Assembly (NCBI RefSeq): GCF_009689585.1 | Contig: NZ_AP018694.1 | Location: forward strand, 4,021,501 to 4,085,500 | Source: Aquipluma nitroreducens | GTDB taxonomy: Bacteria; Bacteroidota; Bacteroidia; Bacteroidales; Prolixibacteraceae | Direction of reading: 5' to 3' | DNA length: 64,000 nt | In this document: positions 7,729 through 16,421 of the stretch, one piece after another | Position numbering within the stretch: the stretch's first letter is position 1 | Layout of the letters: the number at the start of each line of letters is the position of its first letter | Program-made: the position numbers and the translations under genes | The notes under the pieces: generated by a model | Databases searched by the model: none | What the model saw: the letters and a program-made list of their open reading frames with translations, nothing else | What the model was told of the DNA's origin: nothing

Positions 7729-10674
7729 ATGAAGACATACTGGAGAAGTATAGAAGAACTTGCCAATCCAAAAGAGCTACGCCGGGAAGAAGTGCGTGAA
7801 GAAGCCAAACAGAAGAGCATGTTGATGAAAGGCGACAAAGACCTGAATTCAGCATCACGACGCGATTTTCTGAAAACTTTTGGTTTTAGCATTGCTGCCG
7901 CTTCTATTGTTGCTAGCTGTAAAAGGCCAATCGATAAAGCCATTCCATATTTGGTAAAGCCCGATGAAGTCAATCCCGGAACGGCAAATTATTATGCATC
8001 TTCCTATTTCGAAGGGAATGAATACGGAAGCATCATTGTGAAAGTTCGTGATGGCAGGCCTATCAAGATTGAAGGAAATGCGCTGAGTTCTATTTCTCAG
8101 GGCGGAACAAGCGCCCGGATTCAGGCTTCTGTATTGAATCTTTACGACGATGCACGGTTTAAAGTACCTTCAAAAAGTGGATCGGAAATTACCTGGGAGA
8201 AAGCTGACGAAGAAATCATGGCTCAACTCTCAATACTAAAGTCGCAGGGTGGCAAAGTGGTTCTGCTCAGTTCAACAATTATTTCTCCATCGACACGCGA
8301 GATTATTCGAAAATTTGCTGAAAAGCAAACAAATACCGAATGGATTCAATACGATCCTGTTTCGGCCTCCGGAATTTTGGAAGCGAACAAAAAAAGTTTC
8401 GGATCGGCTTTTATTCCGGACTACCGGTTTAAACAGGCCAAAGTAGTGGTTAGTTTTGGAGCCGATTTTCTTGGAACTTGGCTCTCAACTGTTGAATATA
8501 CAAAAGATTACACTTCAGCCCGACAGTTACAGAACGGGGGTAAGGAAATGCTGCGTCATTACCAATTTGAGTCCGGTATGACCTTGAGTGGTTCGAATGC
8601 CGATGTCCGCTTCCCAATTAAACCATCAGAAGAAGGCGCAATTGTTCTGGCTTTGTATAACGCTGTTGCCAAAGCAAAAGGTGGACAAATACTTTCAGGA
8701 GCTCAATCTTCAGTAGACATTACTGAACTGGCTAAAGACCTGCTCGAAAATGAAAAACAAAGCATTGTGATCTCCGGAAGCAATGATGTAAATATACAGT
8801 TGCTCGTAAATGGCATCAATCAATTGTTAGGCAACTACGGTCAGACCATCGGGTTAGAAAATCATCTACTAACCAAACAGGGAATTGATCAGGATACAGA
8901 TCGCCTGCTTTCTGATTTAAAGGCTGGCAATGTAAAGGCATTGCTAGTTTGGAATGCCAATCCTGTTTACGATCATCCGAAAGGGAAGGAGTTTGCAGAG
9001 GCCATCAAGAAAACTGGTTTAAGCGTTTCGTTTTCTGAAAGGCCCGACGAAACTACTGCACTTTGCCAGTACGTTTTGCCTGAAAGTAATTTGCTGGAAA
9101 GTTGGAACGATCTGGAACCGAAATCCGGAATTTTCAGTCTTGTCCAGCCGGTAATTGCTCCGATCTTCAACAGCCGTCAGGTTCAGTCAACGTTGCTGAA
9201 GTGGATCGGCGCCGACCTAAATTATCGCGATTACATCAAAAGTTTCTGGAAAGAAAATCAATTCCTGAAACAGAAAAATACATCTGATTTCCGTCAGTTC
9301 TGGAATACTTCGTTGCAAAACGGAATTTTTGAAACGGTTCAGGAAACCAAATTAAGTTATTCTCCGGAAGGACTTTCTCAGGCTGCAAGCCAAATTAAAC
9401 CTGCCGTAGCTGGACTGGAAGTTGCTATTTACGAAAGTATAGCCATTGGAAACGGAAAACTGGCCAATAACCCTTGGTTACAGGAATTACCCGATCCGGT
9501 TGCTAAAATCAGTTGGGATAACTTCGCTGCTGTTCCGGTTGCTTATGCTACCGAAAATGGACTGAAAAACGAAGATGTCGTTCTGGTAAATGGCATGGAA
9601 TTGCCTGTATTTGTCCAGCCAGGACAAGCTAAAGATACTATTTCAGTTGCTTTGGGGTATGGACGCCAGATTGCCGGAAAAGTTGGTGATAAAACCGGCT
9701 CAAATCTTTATCCGTTTGTCGGAATTGAAAACGGAACACGTCAGTATTTCATGACTTCGGCCAAAGTTGAAAAAGTTCCGGGTAAAGTATTTGAACTGGC
9801 GATTTCCCAGACTCATTATTCGATGGAAGGTCGTGAAATTGTTCGCGAAACTTCGTTGGATGAATACATCAAGAATCCGGTTTCAGGAAATGAAAAGGAA
9901 GCGGAAGACAAGGCAAAGTCAGTAACATTGTATGATGCACCGGTTTATAACGGACATCACTGGGGAATGGCTGTTGACCTGAACTCGTGTACCGGTTGCG
10001 GGAACTGCGCCATTGCCTGTCAGGCTGAAAATAATGTTCAGGTGATCGGAAAGGAACAAGTACGGAACCGCCGCATCATGCACTGGATCAGAATAGATCG
10101 TTATTATTCTGAAAATCCTGAAAATCCGAAGGTATCGTTCCAGCCAGTGATGTGTCAACATTGCGGAAATGCGCCATGCGAAAATGTTTGCCCGGTTGCA
10201 GCAACTCCGCACAGCGAAGAAGGTTTAAATCAGATGGCCTACAACCGGTGCGTAGGGACAAAATATTGCGTAAACAACTGCCCATACAAAGTGCGCCGGT
10301 TTAACTGGTTCCAGTATGTGAAGAACGAGAAATTCGATTTTGCATCGAACAGTGATTTGGGCCGGATGGTTTTAAATCCTGATGTGACGGTTCGTTCGCG
10401 TGGGGTAGTCGAAAAATGCTCGATGTGCGTTCAACGCATTCAGGAGAAAAAACAGTTGGCCAAGTTGGAAGGGCGGGCAATTGCTGATGGCGAGATAAAA
10501 ACTGCATGTTCGCAGTCTTGCCCCGGAAATGCAATTGTGTTTGGTGATCTTGAAAATCCGGAAAGCCGCATTTCGAAATTGTTTCAGGATAAACGCAATT
10601 ACCATTTATTGGGAGAATTACACACTTTGCCTTCGGTAGGCTACCTGACTAAGGTTAGAAATACAAATGCATGA
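7729..10674 (+). CDS. actB: Alternative complex III subunit ActB, MopB-like fused to iron-sulfur domain
   Basis: A 981-residue periplasmic peripheral subunit of ACIII. It fuses a molybdopterin-oxidoreductase-like domain, which in ACIII carries no molybdenum, to a ferredoxin-like domain with four Fe-S clusters. The N-terminus has a twin-arginine signal SRRDFLK (Arg44-Arg45) running to SCK at Cys64, which may be lipidated. Cluster ligands are C754/C757/C760/C764, C809/C812/C817/C821, C841/C847/C851, C897/C900 and C927/C931. The third group has a CVGTKYC spacing that may suit a 3Fe-4S cluster. The next gene, actC, follows after 28 bp. Length and domain order are typical. Confidence 0.95.
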   Translation: MKTYWRSIEELANPKELRREEVREEAKQKSMLMKGDKDLNSASRRDFLKTFGFSIAAASIVASCKRPIDKAIPYLVKPDEVNPGTANYYASSYFEGNEYGSIIVKVRDGRPIKIEGNALSSISQGGTSARIQASVLNLYDDARFKVPSKSGSEITWEKADEEIMAQLSILKSQGGKVVLLSSTIISPSTREIIRKFAEKQTNTEWIQYDPVSASGILEANKKSFGSAFIPDYRFKQAKVVVSFGADFLGTWLSTVEYTKDYTSARQLQNGGKEMLRHYQFESGMTLSGSNADVRFPIKPSEEGAIVLALYNAVAKAKGGQILSGAQSSVDITELAKDLLENEKQSIVISGSNDVNIQLLVNGINQLLGNYGQTIGLENHLLTKQGIDQDTDRLLSDLKAGNVKALLVWNANPVYDHPKGKEFAEAIKKTGLSVSFSERPDETTALCQYVLPESNLLESWNDLEPKSGIFSLVQPVIAPIFNSRQVQSTLLKWIGADLNYRDYIKSFWKENQFLKQKNTSDFRQFWNTSLQNGIFETVQETKLSYSPEGLSQAASQIKPAVAGLEVAIYESIAIGNGKLANNPWLQELPDPVAKISWDNFAAVPVAYATENGLKNEDVVLVNGMELPVFVQPGQAKDTISVALGYGRQIAGKVGDKTGSNLYPFVGIENGTRQYFMTSAKVEKVPGKVFELAISQTHYSMEGREIVRETSLDEYIKNPVSGNEKEAEDKAKSVTLYDAPVYNGHHWGMAVDLNSCTGCGNCAIACQAENNVQVIGKEQVRNRRIMHWIRIDRYYSENPENPKVSFQPVMCQHCGNAPCENVCPVAATPHSEEGLNQMAYNRCVGTKYCVNNCPYKVRRFNWFQYVKNEKFDFASNSDLGRMVLNPDVTVRSRGVVEKCSMCVQRIQEKKQLAKLEGRAIADGEIKTACSQSCPGNAIVFGDLENPESRISKLFQDKRNYHLLGELHTLPSVGYLTKVRNTNA

Positions 10675-10702
10675 TCAATAATCAAAGAAAATAGATCGGA
10701 CT

Positions 10703-12094
10703 ATGTACAAAACGGACGTACGAGGAAAATTAATTGACGGAGAAAAGTCGCTCAGTCAGATTTCGCAGGAGATTCTTGCTCCCATTGATGCCAAAGTGCC
10801 CAGATGGTGGTATGTAGCCATGGGTGTCAGTTTGGTAATGTTTGCCTGGGGTGCCAGAAGTATTTATATCACGCTGACTGTTGGAATTGGTTCGTGGGGT
10901 GTAAACAACACAGTTGCATGGGGATGGGCAATTATCAACTTTGTATGGTGGATCGGGATTGGCCATGCCGGAACCGCTTTTTCCATTTTCCTGCTGATTT
11001 TGCGACAGAAGTGGAGAACCGCAATTAACCGTGCTGCGGAAGCTATGACAGTTGTTGCAGTTTTTTGTGCCGCATTGTTTCCGCTGATGCACATGGGCCG
11101 TTCATGGTTGTTTTTCTATGTTTTTCCGTATCCGAATACCCGCGGTCCACTTTGGGTAAACTTTAACTCCCCGCTGTTTTGGGACTTTGTAGCTATATCG
11201 GCATACTTACTTATTTCGGCCAGCTTCTGGTATTTCGGTATGGTTCCTGATTTTGCTACTATTCGCGATACTACAAAATCGAAAGTCAAAAAAGCTGTTT
11301 ATGGGTTCTTTTCTTTTGGTTGGACTGGCTCATCAAAAGAATGGTTGCGATACGAAGGCCTGGCTTTTGTGCTTGGCGGAATCGCTGCGGTTCTGGTAGT
11401 TTCGGTTCACTCCATCGTATCAACCGACTTCGCTGCATCTATTGAGCCGGGTTGGCACACCACTTTGTTTCCTCCATACTTTGTTGTTGGAGCTATTTTT
11501 TCCGGATTTGCCATGGTATTAACTTTGGTTACCCTGATGAAGAAATTATATGGAATGGGCGATTTTATTACTGAAAATCACGTTGACGCTGTTTGTCGCG
11601 TGCTGGTTTTTATTTCGCTGATCATGGGAACTGCATACATTACCGAAATATTTATAGCATGGTATTCAGGTTCCGAATATGAAATGTACACCTTCTTTAA
11701 AAACCGGATTACCGGTGAATACGCCATGCAATTCTGGGGAATGTTCATTTTCAATGCCATTATGCCACAATTATTCTGGTCAAGAAAAGTGCGTCGCAAC
11801 ATTTGGGTCGTATTTATCATTTCGCTTTTAATTAACCTTGGAATGTGGTTCGAACGATTTAATATCGTAATTACTTCGCTTTCTAAAAATTATCTGCCTG
11901 CCAGTTGGGCCGAATATCATCCATCTATGGTTGAGATTGGCTTCTTTGTAGGTACACTTGGAATGTTTTCAGCAGGAGTATTGTTGTTCTTCCGCTTCAT
12001 TCCGCAGATAGCCATTAGTGAAGTCAAGATGATTTCGAAATACAATACTCAGCAAACTGATCACCTTAAACCGGGTCACCATGATTATGAATAA
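10703..12094 (+). CDS. actC: Alternative complex III subunit ActC, NrfD-like membrane protein
   Basis: A 463-residue polytopic NrfD/PsrC-type integral membrane subunit with about ten predicted helices. It is thought to form the quinol-binding and proton-path unit of ACIII. Marked motifs include GIGHAGTAFSIFLLILRQKWR and AALFPLMHMGR, then FIAWYSGSEYE near residue 315. The C-terminus is a short hydrophilic tail. It overlaps actD by 14 bp in another frame, indicating translational coupling. Confidence 0.95.
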   Translation: MYKTDVRGKLIDGEKSLSQISQEILAPIDAKVPRWWYVAMGVSLVMFAWGARSIYITLTVGIGSWGVNNTVAWGWAIINFVWWIGIGHAGTAFSIFLLILRQKWRTAINRAAEAMTVVAVFCAALFPLMHMGRSWLFFYVFPYPNTRGPLWVNFNSPLFWDFVAISAYLLISASFWYFGMVPDFATIRDTTKSKVKKAVYGFFSFGWTGSSKEWLRYEGLAFVLGGIAAVLVVSVHSIVSTDFAASIEPGWHTTLFPPYFVVGAIFSGFAMVLTLVTLMKKLYGMGDFITENHVDAVCRVLVFISLIMGTAYITEIFIAWYSGSEYEMYTFFKNRITGEYAMQFWGMFIFNAIMPQLFWSRKVRRNIWVVFIISLLINLGMWFERFNIVITSLSKNYLPASWAEYHPSMVEIGFFVGTLGMFSAGVLLFFRFIPQIAISEVKMISKYNTQQTDHLKPGHHDYE

Positions 12095-12605
12095 GAAATA
12101 TTTAGTCGGTGTTTTTGACAACGAACATACGTTGATTGATGCTTTTGATAAGGCTTTGGCGAAAGGTGTAGTTATCGAAGAAGTGTATACGCCTTATCCG
12201 ATTCATGAGATTTTGACTGGGATGAAAACCAAAACAAACATTACCACGGCAGCTTTCTTTTATGGCGTATTTGCTGTAATAATGCTGATCGGTGGGATGT
12301 ATTATGCTGCGGTTGTCGACTGGCCTTTGCATTTCGGGGGAAAACCATTTAATACTTTTCCATCGTTTATTGTGATAACAATTGTTGCAACAATTCTGAC
12401 GATTACACTTTTGACCCTGCTTACTTTTTCTGTCCGGTCGAAAATTTATCCGGGGAAAAAGGCCGATATTATTGACATTCGTGCAACCGATGATAAATTC
12501 ATTATTCTGCTCGATCAGGAAAAAATGGGAATAGAGAAACCCGAAGTAACCAAGTTATTTCAGACAAACGGAGCATCTGAAGTATACGAAAAGGAATCCA
12601 ACTAA
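12081..12605 (+). CDS. actD: Alternative complex III subunit ActD (DUF3341)
   Basis: A 174-residue protein with the ActD signature opening KKYLVGVFDNEHTLIDAFDKA, followed by two membrane helices at about 54-75 and 95-120 and a soluble C-terminal tail. ActD is a membrane subunit without cofactors that stabilises ACIII. Two ATG codons (12081 and 12087) are possible starts. Both overlap the end of actC, and the second would give MNKKYLV. Confidence 0.93.
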   Translation: MIMNKKYLVGVFDNEHTLIDAFDKALAKGVVIEEVYTPYPIHEILTGMKTKTNITTAAFFYGVFAVIMLIGGMYYAAVVDWPLHFGGKPFNTFPSFIVITIVATILTITLLTLLTFSVRSKIYPGKKADIIDIRATDDKFIILLDQEKMGIEKPEVTKLFQTNGASEVYEKESN

Positions 12606-12625
12606 CTGAACTAAAATTTTCAAGT

Positions 12626-13192
12626 ATGGAATTGAAAAATACGATAAAAAGTCTTGCCGCAATTGCCCTTATTTTGGCGTTTGGATCGTGCGACCGAGAC
12701 CGAAATACGAAAGGTTGGGAGTATTTTGACGATATGACACATTCAGCAGCGTACGAAACCTATACTCCTAATCCGAATTTTGCCGATGGAAAAACCATGC
12801 GCAATCCGGTTGAGGGAACTGTTCCTCTCGGTTATCAGCCCTATCTGTATGAGAAAAACGATACAGATCGCGTACTTGCCGGAAAGGAATTAGTAAATCC
12901 ATATCAGCCAACTTCTGAAAATATTGCTCGCGGAAAACAGGTGTTTGCTGTTTTTTGCATGAATTGTCATGGCGATAAAGGTGACGGGAAAGGCTACTTA
13001 TTTACAAGTGGCAAGTATCCTTTTCCTCCGAAGAGTTTGCTTTCAGATAAAGTCAGGAAAGGCCCAATTGGCGAGATATATCATGTTGTAACTGTTGGGT
13101 TTGGCGTAATGCCGGCACATGGTTCGCAAGTCAGGCCTGAAGATCGCTGGAAAGTTGCCATGTATGTGAAAGAAGTGCTGCAGAAGCAGTGA
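12626..13192 (+). CDS. actE: Alternative complex III subunit ActE, monoheme cytochrome c lipoprotein
   Basis: A 188-residue periplasmic monoheme cytochrome c. The signal peptide ends in a lipobox at Cys22 (AFGSC), so the protein is probably lipid-anchored. The heme motif is CMNCH at 111-115, followed by GDKGDGKG, and a Met in GVMPAHGSQV is a likely sixth heme ligand. In ACIII, ActE is the candidate electron exit to an oxidase or soluble cytochrome. It lies 20 bp after actD. Confidence 0.93.
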   Translation: MELKNTIKSLAAIALILAFGSCDRDRNTKGWEYFDDMTHSAAYETYTPNPNFADGKTMRNPVEGTVPLGYQPYLYEKNDTDRVLAGKELVNPYQPTSENIARGKQVFAVFCMNCHGDKGDGKGYLFTSGKYPFPPKSLLSDKVRKGPIGEIYHVVTVGFGVMPAHGSQVRPEDRWKVAMYVKEVLQKQ

Positions 13193-13232
13193 TGAATTAT
13201 AAATTATTAATGATCTGTGAGATTATCCTTTG

Positions 13233-13252
13233 CCGTCTGCTTTAGCTGACGG
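13233..13252. repeat. Short palindromic repeat between actE and actF
   Basis: CCGTCTGC-ttta-GCTGACGG forms a hairpin with one T-T mismatch. It matches a 'CCGTC...GCTTTAGC...GACGG' palindrome that I recognise from other Bacteroidota intergenic regions (from memory). Its open frame creates a false in-frame TTG start for actF at 13230. Confidence 0.5.
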
Positions 13253-13280
13253 ACATGAAAATATAGAAAAAAGAAAAGAT

Positions 13281-14450
13281 ATGGACAATATGGAAGACCG
13301 TTTGATTGTTCCCCAGAAGTTTAAAAACCTGTTGTATGGGCTGATCGCCATTGGAGTTATTTCGATGGTTGCCGGTTTTATACTCGATCCGCACCGGGCT
13401 TGGGCCAATTATTTGCTGAACAATTATTATTTTGTTTCGATAGCAATTGGAGCAGCCTTCTTTGGTGCGATACAATACATTGCGCAGGCAGGCTGGTCGT
13501 CGGCTTTTAAGCGAATTCCTGAAGCCATGGCATCGTATATTCCAGTAGCTGCAGTTTTCTTTTTACTGATGTATTTTGGCATGCACACCATTTTCCATTG
13601 GTCGCACGAAGGAATTACAGAAACCGATAAACTACTTGCACACAAGGCGCCTTACCTGAATGTTCCTTTTTTCTTCTTACGCGTCATTCTTTTTTTCGGA
13701 TTGTGGATTGTAATGGTTCGCTTGTTGCGCAAAATATCGTTGAAAGAAGATGCTGAAGGCGGAATGCAGCACTTTTACGATTCTGAAAAATATTCCAAGG
13801 TGTTTATTTTTATCATTGCCATCAGCTTTACTTTGTTTGCCATCGATATGATTATGTCGCTCGAACCGCATTGGTTTAGCGGATTGTTTGCGGCCAAAAG
13901 TTTTATTGCCGCTTTCTTGCATGGAGCGACTGTCATCACCCTTATTGTAATTATTTTATCCCGGATTGGTCACTTGCCAATGCTAAACCGTAGCCATTTG
14001 CACGATTTTTCCCGGTATATTTTCATGCTTGCCATCATTTGGGGTTACTTCAATTTTGCTGAATTCATGATTATTTGGTACGGAAATCTTCCGGAAGAAA
14101 CCATCTTCTATGTCAACCGCTCTCATGGTGCATTTGGCGTATTGTTTTATGCCAATATTATCCTGAACTGGTTTATCCCATTCCTGTTCCTGATGCCACG
14201 AATGACCTCGCGAAGCAAAATGTTTATGGTTCCGGTAATCATTTTGCTGATGGTTGGCCAGTACACTGAATTGTATTATTACATCTGGCCGGCAGTAGTT
14301 CATGAAGCCAAATTCGGTATCCTCGAGATTGGAACTTACCTTGGATTTTTAGGTCTGTTTACATTGGTCGTCACAAACACCTTATCAAAGGCTAATCTGG
14401 TTCCCAAAAACCATCCGTATCTCGAAGAAAGTGTTTATCACCAGTTCTGA
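13281..14450 (+). CDS. actF: Alternative complex III subunit ActF, NrfD-like membrane protein
   Basis: A 389-residue polytopic subunit with about ten helices, homologous in fold to ActC. I start it at ATG 13281 (MDNMEDRLIVPQKFKNLL). An in-frame TTG at 13230 would add 17 residues encoded by the intergenic palindrome and is unlikely. Features include GAIQYIAQAGWSSAFKRIPEAM, MHTIFHWSHEGI, MSLEPHWFSGLFAAKSF and FAEFMIIWYGNLPEE, all usual for ActF. It is the last act gene, followed 20 bp later by a strong terminator. Confidence 0.95.
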   Translation: MDNMEDRLIVPQKFKNLLYGLIAIGVISMVAGFILDPHRAWANYLLNNYYFVSIAIGAAFFGAIQYIAQAGWSSAFKRIPEAMASYIPVAAVFFLLMYFGMHTIFHWSHEGITETDKLLAHKAPYLNVPFFFLRVILFFGLWIVMVRLLRKISLKEDAEGGMQHFYDSEKYSKVFIFIIAISFTLFAIDMIMSLEPHWFSGLFAAKSFIAAFLHGATVITLIVIILSRIGHLPMLNRSHLHDFSRYIFMLAIIWGYFNFAEFMIIWYGNLPEETIFYVNRSHGAFGVLFYANIILNWFIPFLFLMPRMTSRSKMFMVPVIILLMVGQYTELYYYIWPAVVHEAKFGILEIGTYLGFLGLFTLVVTNTLSKANLVPKNHPYLEESVYHQF

Positions 14451-14470
14451 TGAACTTTGATACAGAAATA

Positions 14471-14507
14471 GAAAATCCCGAAATCTCCTGTAGGTTTCGG
14501 GATTTTC
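14471..14507. terminator. Bidirectional terminator ending the act operon
   Basis: A perfect 13-bp stem, GAAAATCCCGAAA pairing with TTTCGGGATTTTC, with an 11-nt loop and T-rich flanks on both strands. It sits between the convergent actF and peptidase genes. Confidence 0.85.
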
Positions 14508-14526
14508 TTTTCTGATCAGAATTTGA

Positions 14527-15831
14527 TTATTTTCGGTTCAATACATCCATTTTACTGTCTAGTCCTGTCCATTCTTTAATCTTTCCAGCAAATTCTGTTT
14601 TCATATTTTCGGGTAAATTCTTGATTCGGGCAACGCCATGGCTTGCTCCCGGAATCAGGAACGATTTGGAATTGACCTTGTCGGAAACCTGCACGCGGGC
14701 GGCAGACCATGCATCGATTCCTCCGTAAATGTAAAGGATGTTGTTGCCTTTTTCGGCCAACCATTTTTGCAGGCCTGCGTGAAATGAACCGTCGGTCGGT
14801 TTGGCGTTGGCTTCTTTAGGAGGAAAAGTAGCCGTTGGATTTGAAGTAAAATGCCTGATGTATTTTTTGAAAGGAGCAATGTTATAACCGTAATATCCGG
14901 TTTCAGAAGCAGCCAGATAATAATGTGGTCCAAACATTTTAAGATCGGAATCCGAAAAATTGGAGATGCTTGATGTTTCCATCAATTCGTCAAGATAATC
15001 GTCGAGCTTTTTATTGGTCGGTATGCTGTCGGCCGACCGTCCCCATTGCCAGAAAGCAAAAGGATATTCCATTACAGCATATTCAAAAACTTTTCCGAAG
15101 TCACCCACGTAATTGAAAGTCATTTTGGCGCCTTTGGCATACCATCGCAGCTTTTTTATTGCTTCATCTTCGTTCATCAGCAAAAGCTTCTGGAAATCGA
15201 ATAAACGTTGGCGGATTTGTGGCGTTCCGATGGTATCCATGAATGTGTAAAGCCGGGTATCTTCAAAAGCATTGTCGATAGGAGCCACATACGGAATGGC
15301 CATGTCAACATCGTCAGGATAGAGGTATTTGTAATAAATGGTTGTTTGCCCACCTTTGCTGATGCCGGTACTGATCCATTTGCCTTTGTAAATTTGCCTG
15401 AGCAATTGGTTTATGTTATGAAGATCGGAAGCAGCCTGTGTATTGGTGAGGTATTGCCATTGCAGCGAATCGGGACCCGATTTGCCAAAGAAACGGAATT
15501 CGACACTGATATTGTTGGCATTGAGAATTTGTTCGACCTCATTTTTGCTCCGCGCCATAAAGTATCCGTTGGTTTCAATAACTGTTGGTAAATCAAAGCC
15601 ACGGTGTCGCAGTTGCACCCATTGATAAAACGAACCTTTCGCCGGATTCTGATGGTCGATGGGTTGTTTTACCATCAAATCATAGGTCAGGTAAGGATCT
15701 CCGGGTTTTGTTGCTTCGGTAAACGAAACGTTGGGAAGATTGAATAATTCGCGTTCGAGTTGTAGTTTGTCGGTCTGGGCGTTTGTTGTTAATGTTAATG
15801 CACAGATGATGATAAAAAGAAGTTGTTTCAT
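14527..15831 (-). CDS. Secreted S37-type serine aminopeptidase
   Basis: A 434-residue alpha/beta-hydrolase with signal peptide MKQLLFIIICALTLTTNAQ. It resembles family S37 (PS-10) tripeptidyl aminopeptidases: MVKQPIDHQNPAKGSFYQWVQ at the start, nucleophile Ser158 in GISKGG, an acidic site in IYGGIDAWSAAR and a catalytic His in PGASHGVARI. It should remove short peptides from N-termini in the periplasm or outside the cell. It is probably monocistronic or the tail of the minus-strand group (gap 60 bp). Other alpha/beta peptidase families such as S28 are possible. Confidence 0.8.
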   Translation of the reverse strand: MKQLLFIIICALTLTTNAQTDKLQLERELFNLPNVSFTEATKPGDPYLTYDLMVKQPIDHQNPAKGSFYQWVQLRHRGFDLPTVIETNGYFMARSKNEVEQILNANNISVEFRFFGKSGPDSLQWQYLTNTQAASDLHNINQLLRQIYKGKWISTGISKGGQTTIYYKYLYPDDVDMAIPYVAPIDNAFEDTRLYTFMDTIGTPQIRQRLFDFQKLLLMNEDEAIKKLRWYAKGAKMTFNYVGDFGKVFEYAVMEYPFAFWQWGRSADSIPTNKKLDDYLDELMETSSISNFSDSDLKMFGPHYYLAASETGYYGYNIAPFKKYIRHFTSNPTATFPPKEANAKPTDGSFHAGLQKWLAEKGNNILYIYGGIDAWSAARVQVSDKVNSKSFLIPGASHGVARIKNLPENMKTEFAGKIKEWTGLDSKMDVLNRK

Positions 15832-15891
15832 GTGTTTTGCTGTCGATTTGATTTTGACTGCAAAATACGGATTGTGAAAGTATTTATCAAT

Positions 15892-16419
15892 TTAATGACA
15901 CAGATAATGCAATTGAACCAAGCCTTTTTCAAATGCCTTGGAACTGATCAAATGCAGCTTTTGTTCCTGTAAATTGTTTCCGAAAAGTTTAATTCCGTCG
16001 CCAAGCAGAACCGGAATGATAGAAATAATCAGTTCGTCGAACAATTCATTCTGTAGAAACAGCGAAACGGTTTCGGCTCCACCATCACAAAAGATATTTT
16101 TGCCATTCCTGCTTTTCAGAGTGGTTATCAATTCATTTAAATCTCCGGAATAGAATTTCTTTTTTCCTGAATCAGGTCGGGGAGTGCGAGTCAGAACATA
16201 AATATCGCGTTCTCCATAATTCCACTCAGGAACCATTGACGAGACTTTGTCATATGTTTTTCGGCCAAGAATTACAGTATCGATGCCTTCCATAAAAGCG
16301 GTGTAGCCATAGTCTTCACCTTCTTTCTCAACCATCGATAAAAAACTGATGTCGCCATCGGGTTTGGCAATAAAACCATCAAGGCTCATGGCAATGTAAA
16401 GAATGATTTTTCGGTTCAT
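15892..16419 (-). CDS. Dihydrofolate reductase-like (RibD C-terminal domain) protein
   Basis: A 175-residue protein starting MNRKIILYIAMSLDGFIAKPDGDI at 16419. A longer open frame to 16476 would overlap the preceding gene and is not preferred. The fold signature is that of the RibD C-terminal/DHFR-like reductases (YIAMSLDGFIA, VILGRKTYD, FCDGGAETVSLFLQNELFDELIISIIPVLLGDGIKLF). It presumably uses NADPH, but the substrate is unknown. It begins 2 bp after the stop of the YyaL-like gene, so the two are co-transcribed. Confidence 0.88.
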   Translation of the reverse strand: MNRKIILYIAMSLDGFIAKPDGDISFLSMVEKEGEDYGYTAFMEGIDTVILGRKTYDKVSSMVPEWNYGERDIYVLTRTPRPDSGKKKFYSGDLNELITTLKSRNGKNIFCDGGAETVSLFLQNELFDELIISIIPVLLGDGIKLFGNNLQEQKLHLISSKAFEKGLVQLHYLCH

Positions 16420-16421
16420 AG

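Noticed and set aside
7454-7973. Minus-strand frames in the actA-actB gap and actB start
   Set aside because: They are made of repeat DNA and the antisense of the ActB N-terminus.
7729-10674. Formate dehydrogenase or nitrate reductase catalytic subunit
   Set aside because: The MopB-like domain is fused to Fe-S domains and set in the actABCDEF order, which defines ACIII ActB. A molybdenum enzyme is not implied.
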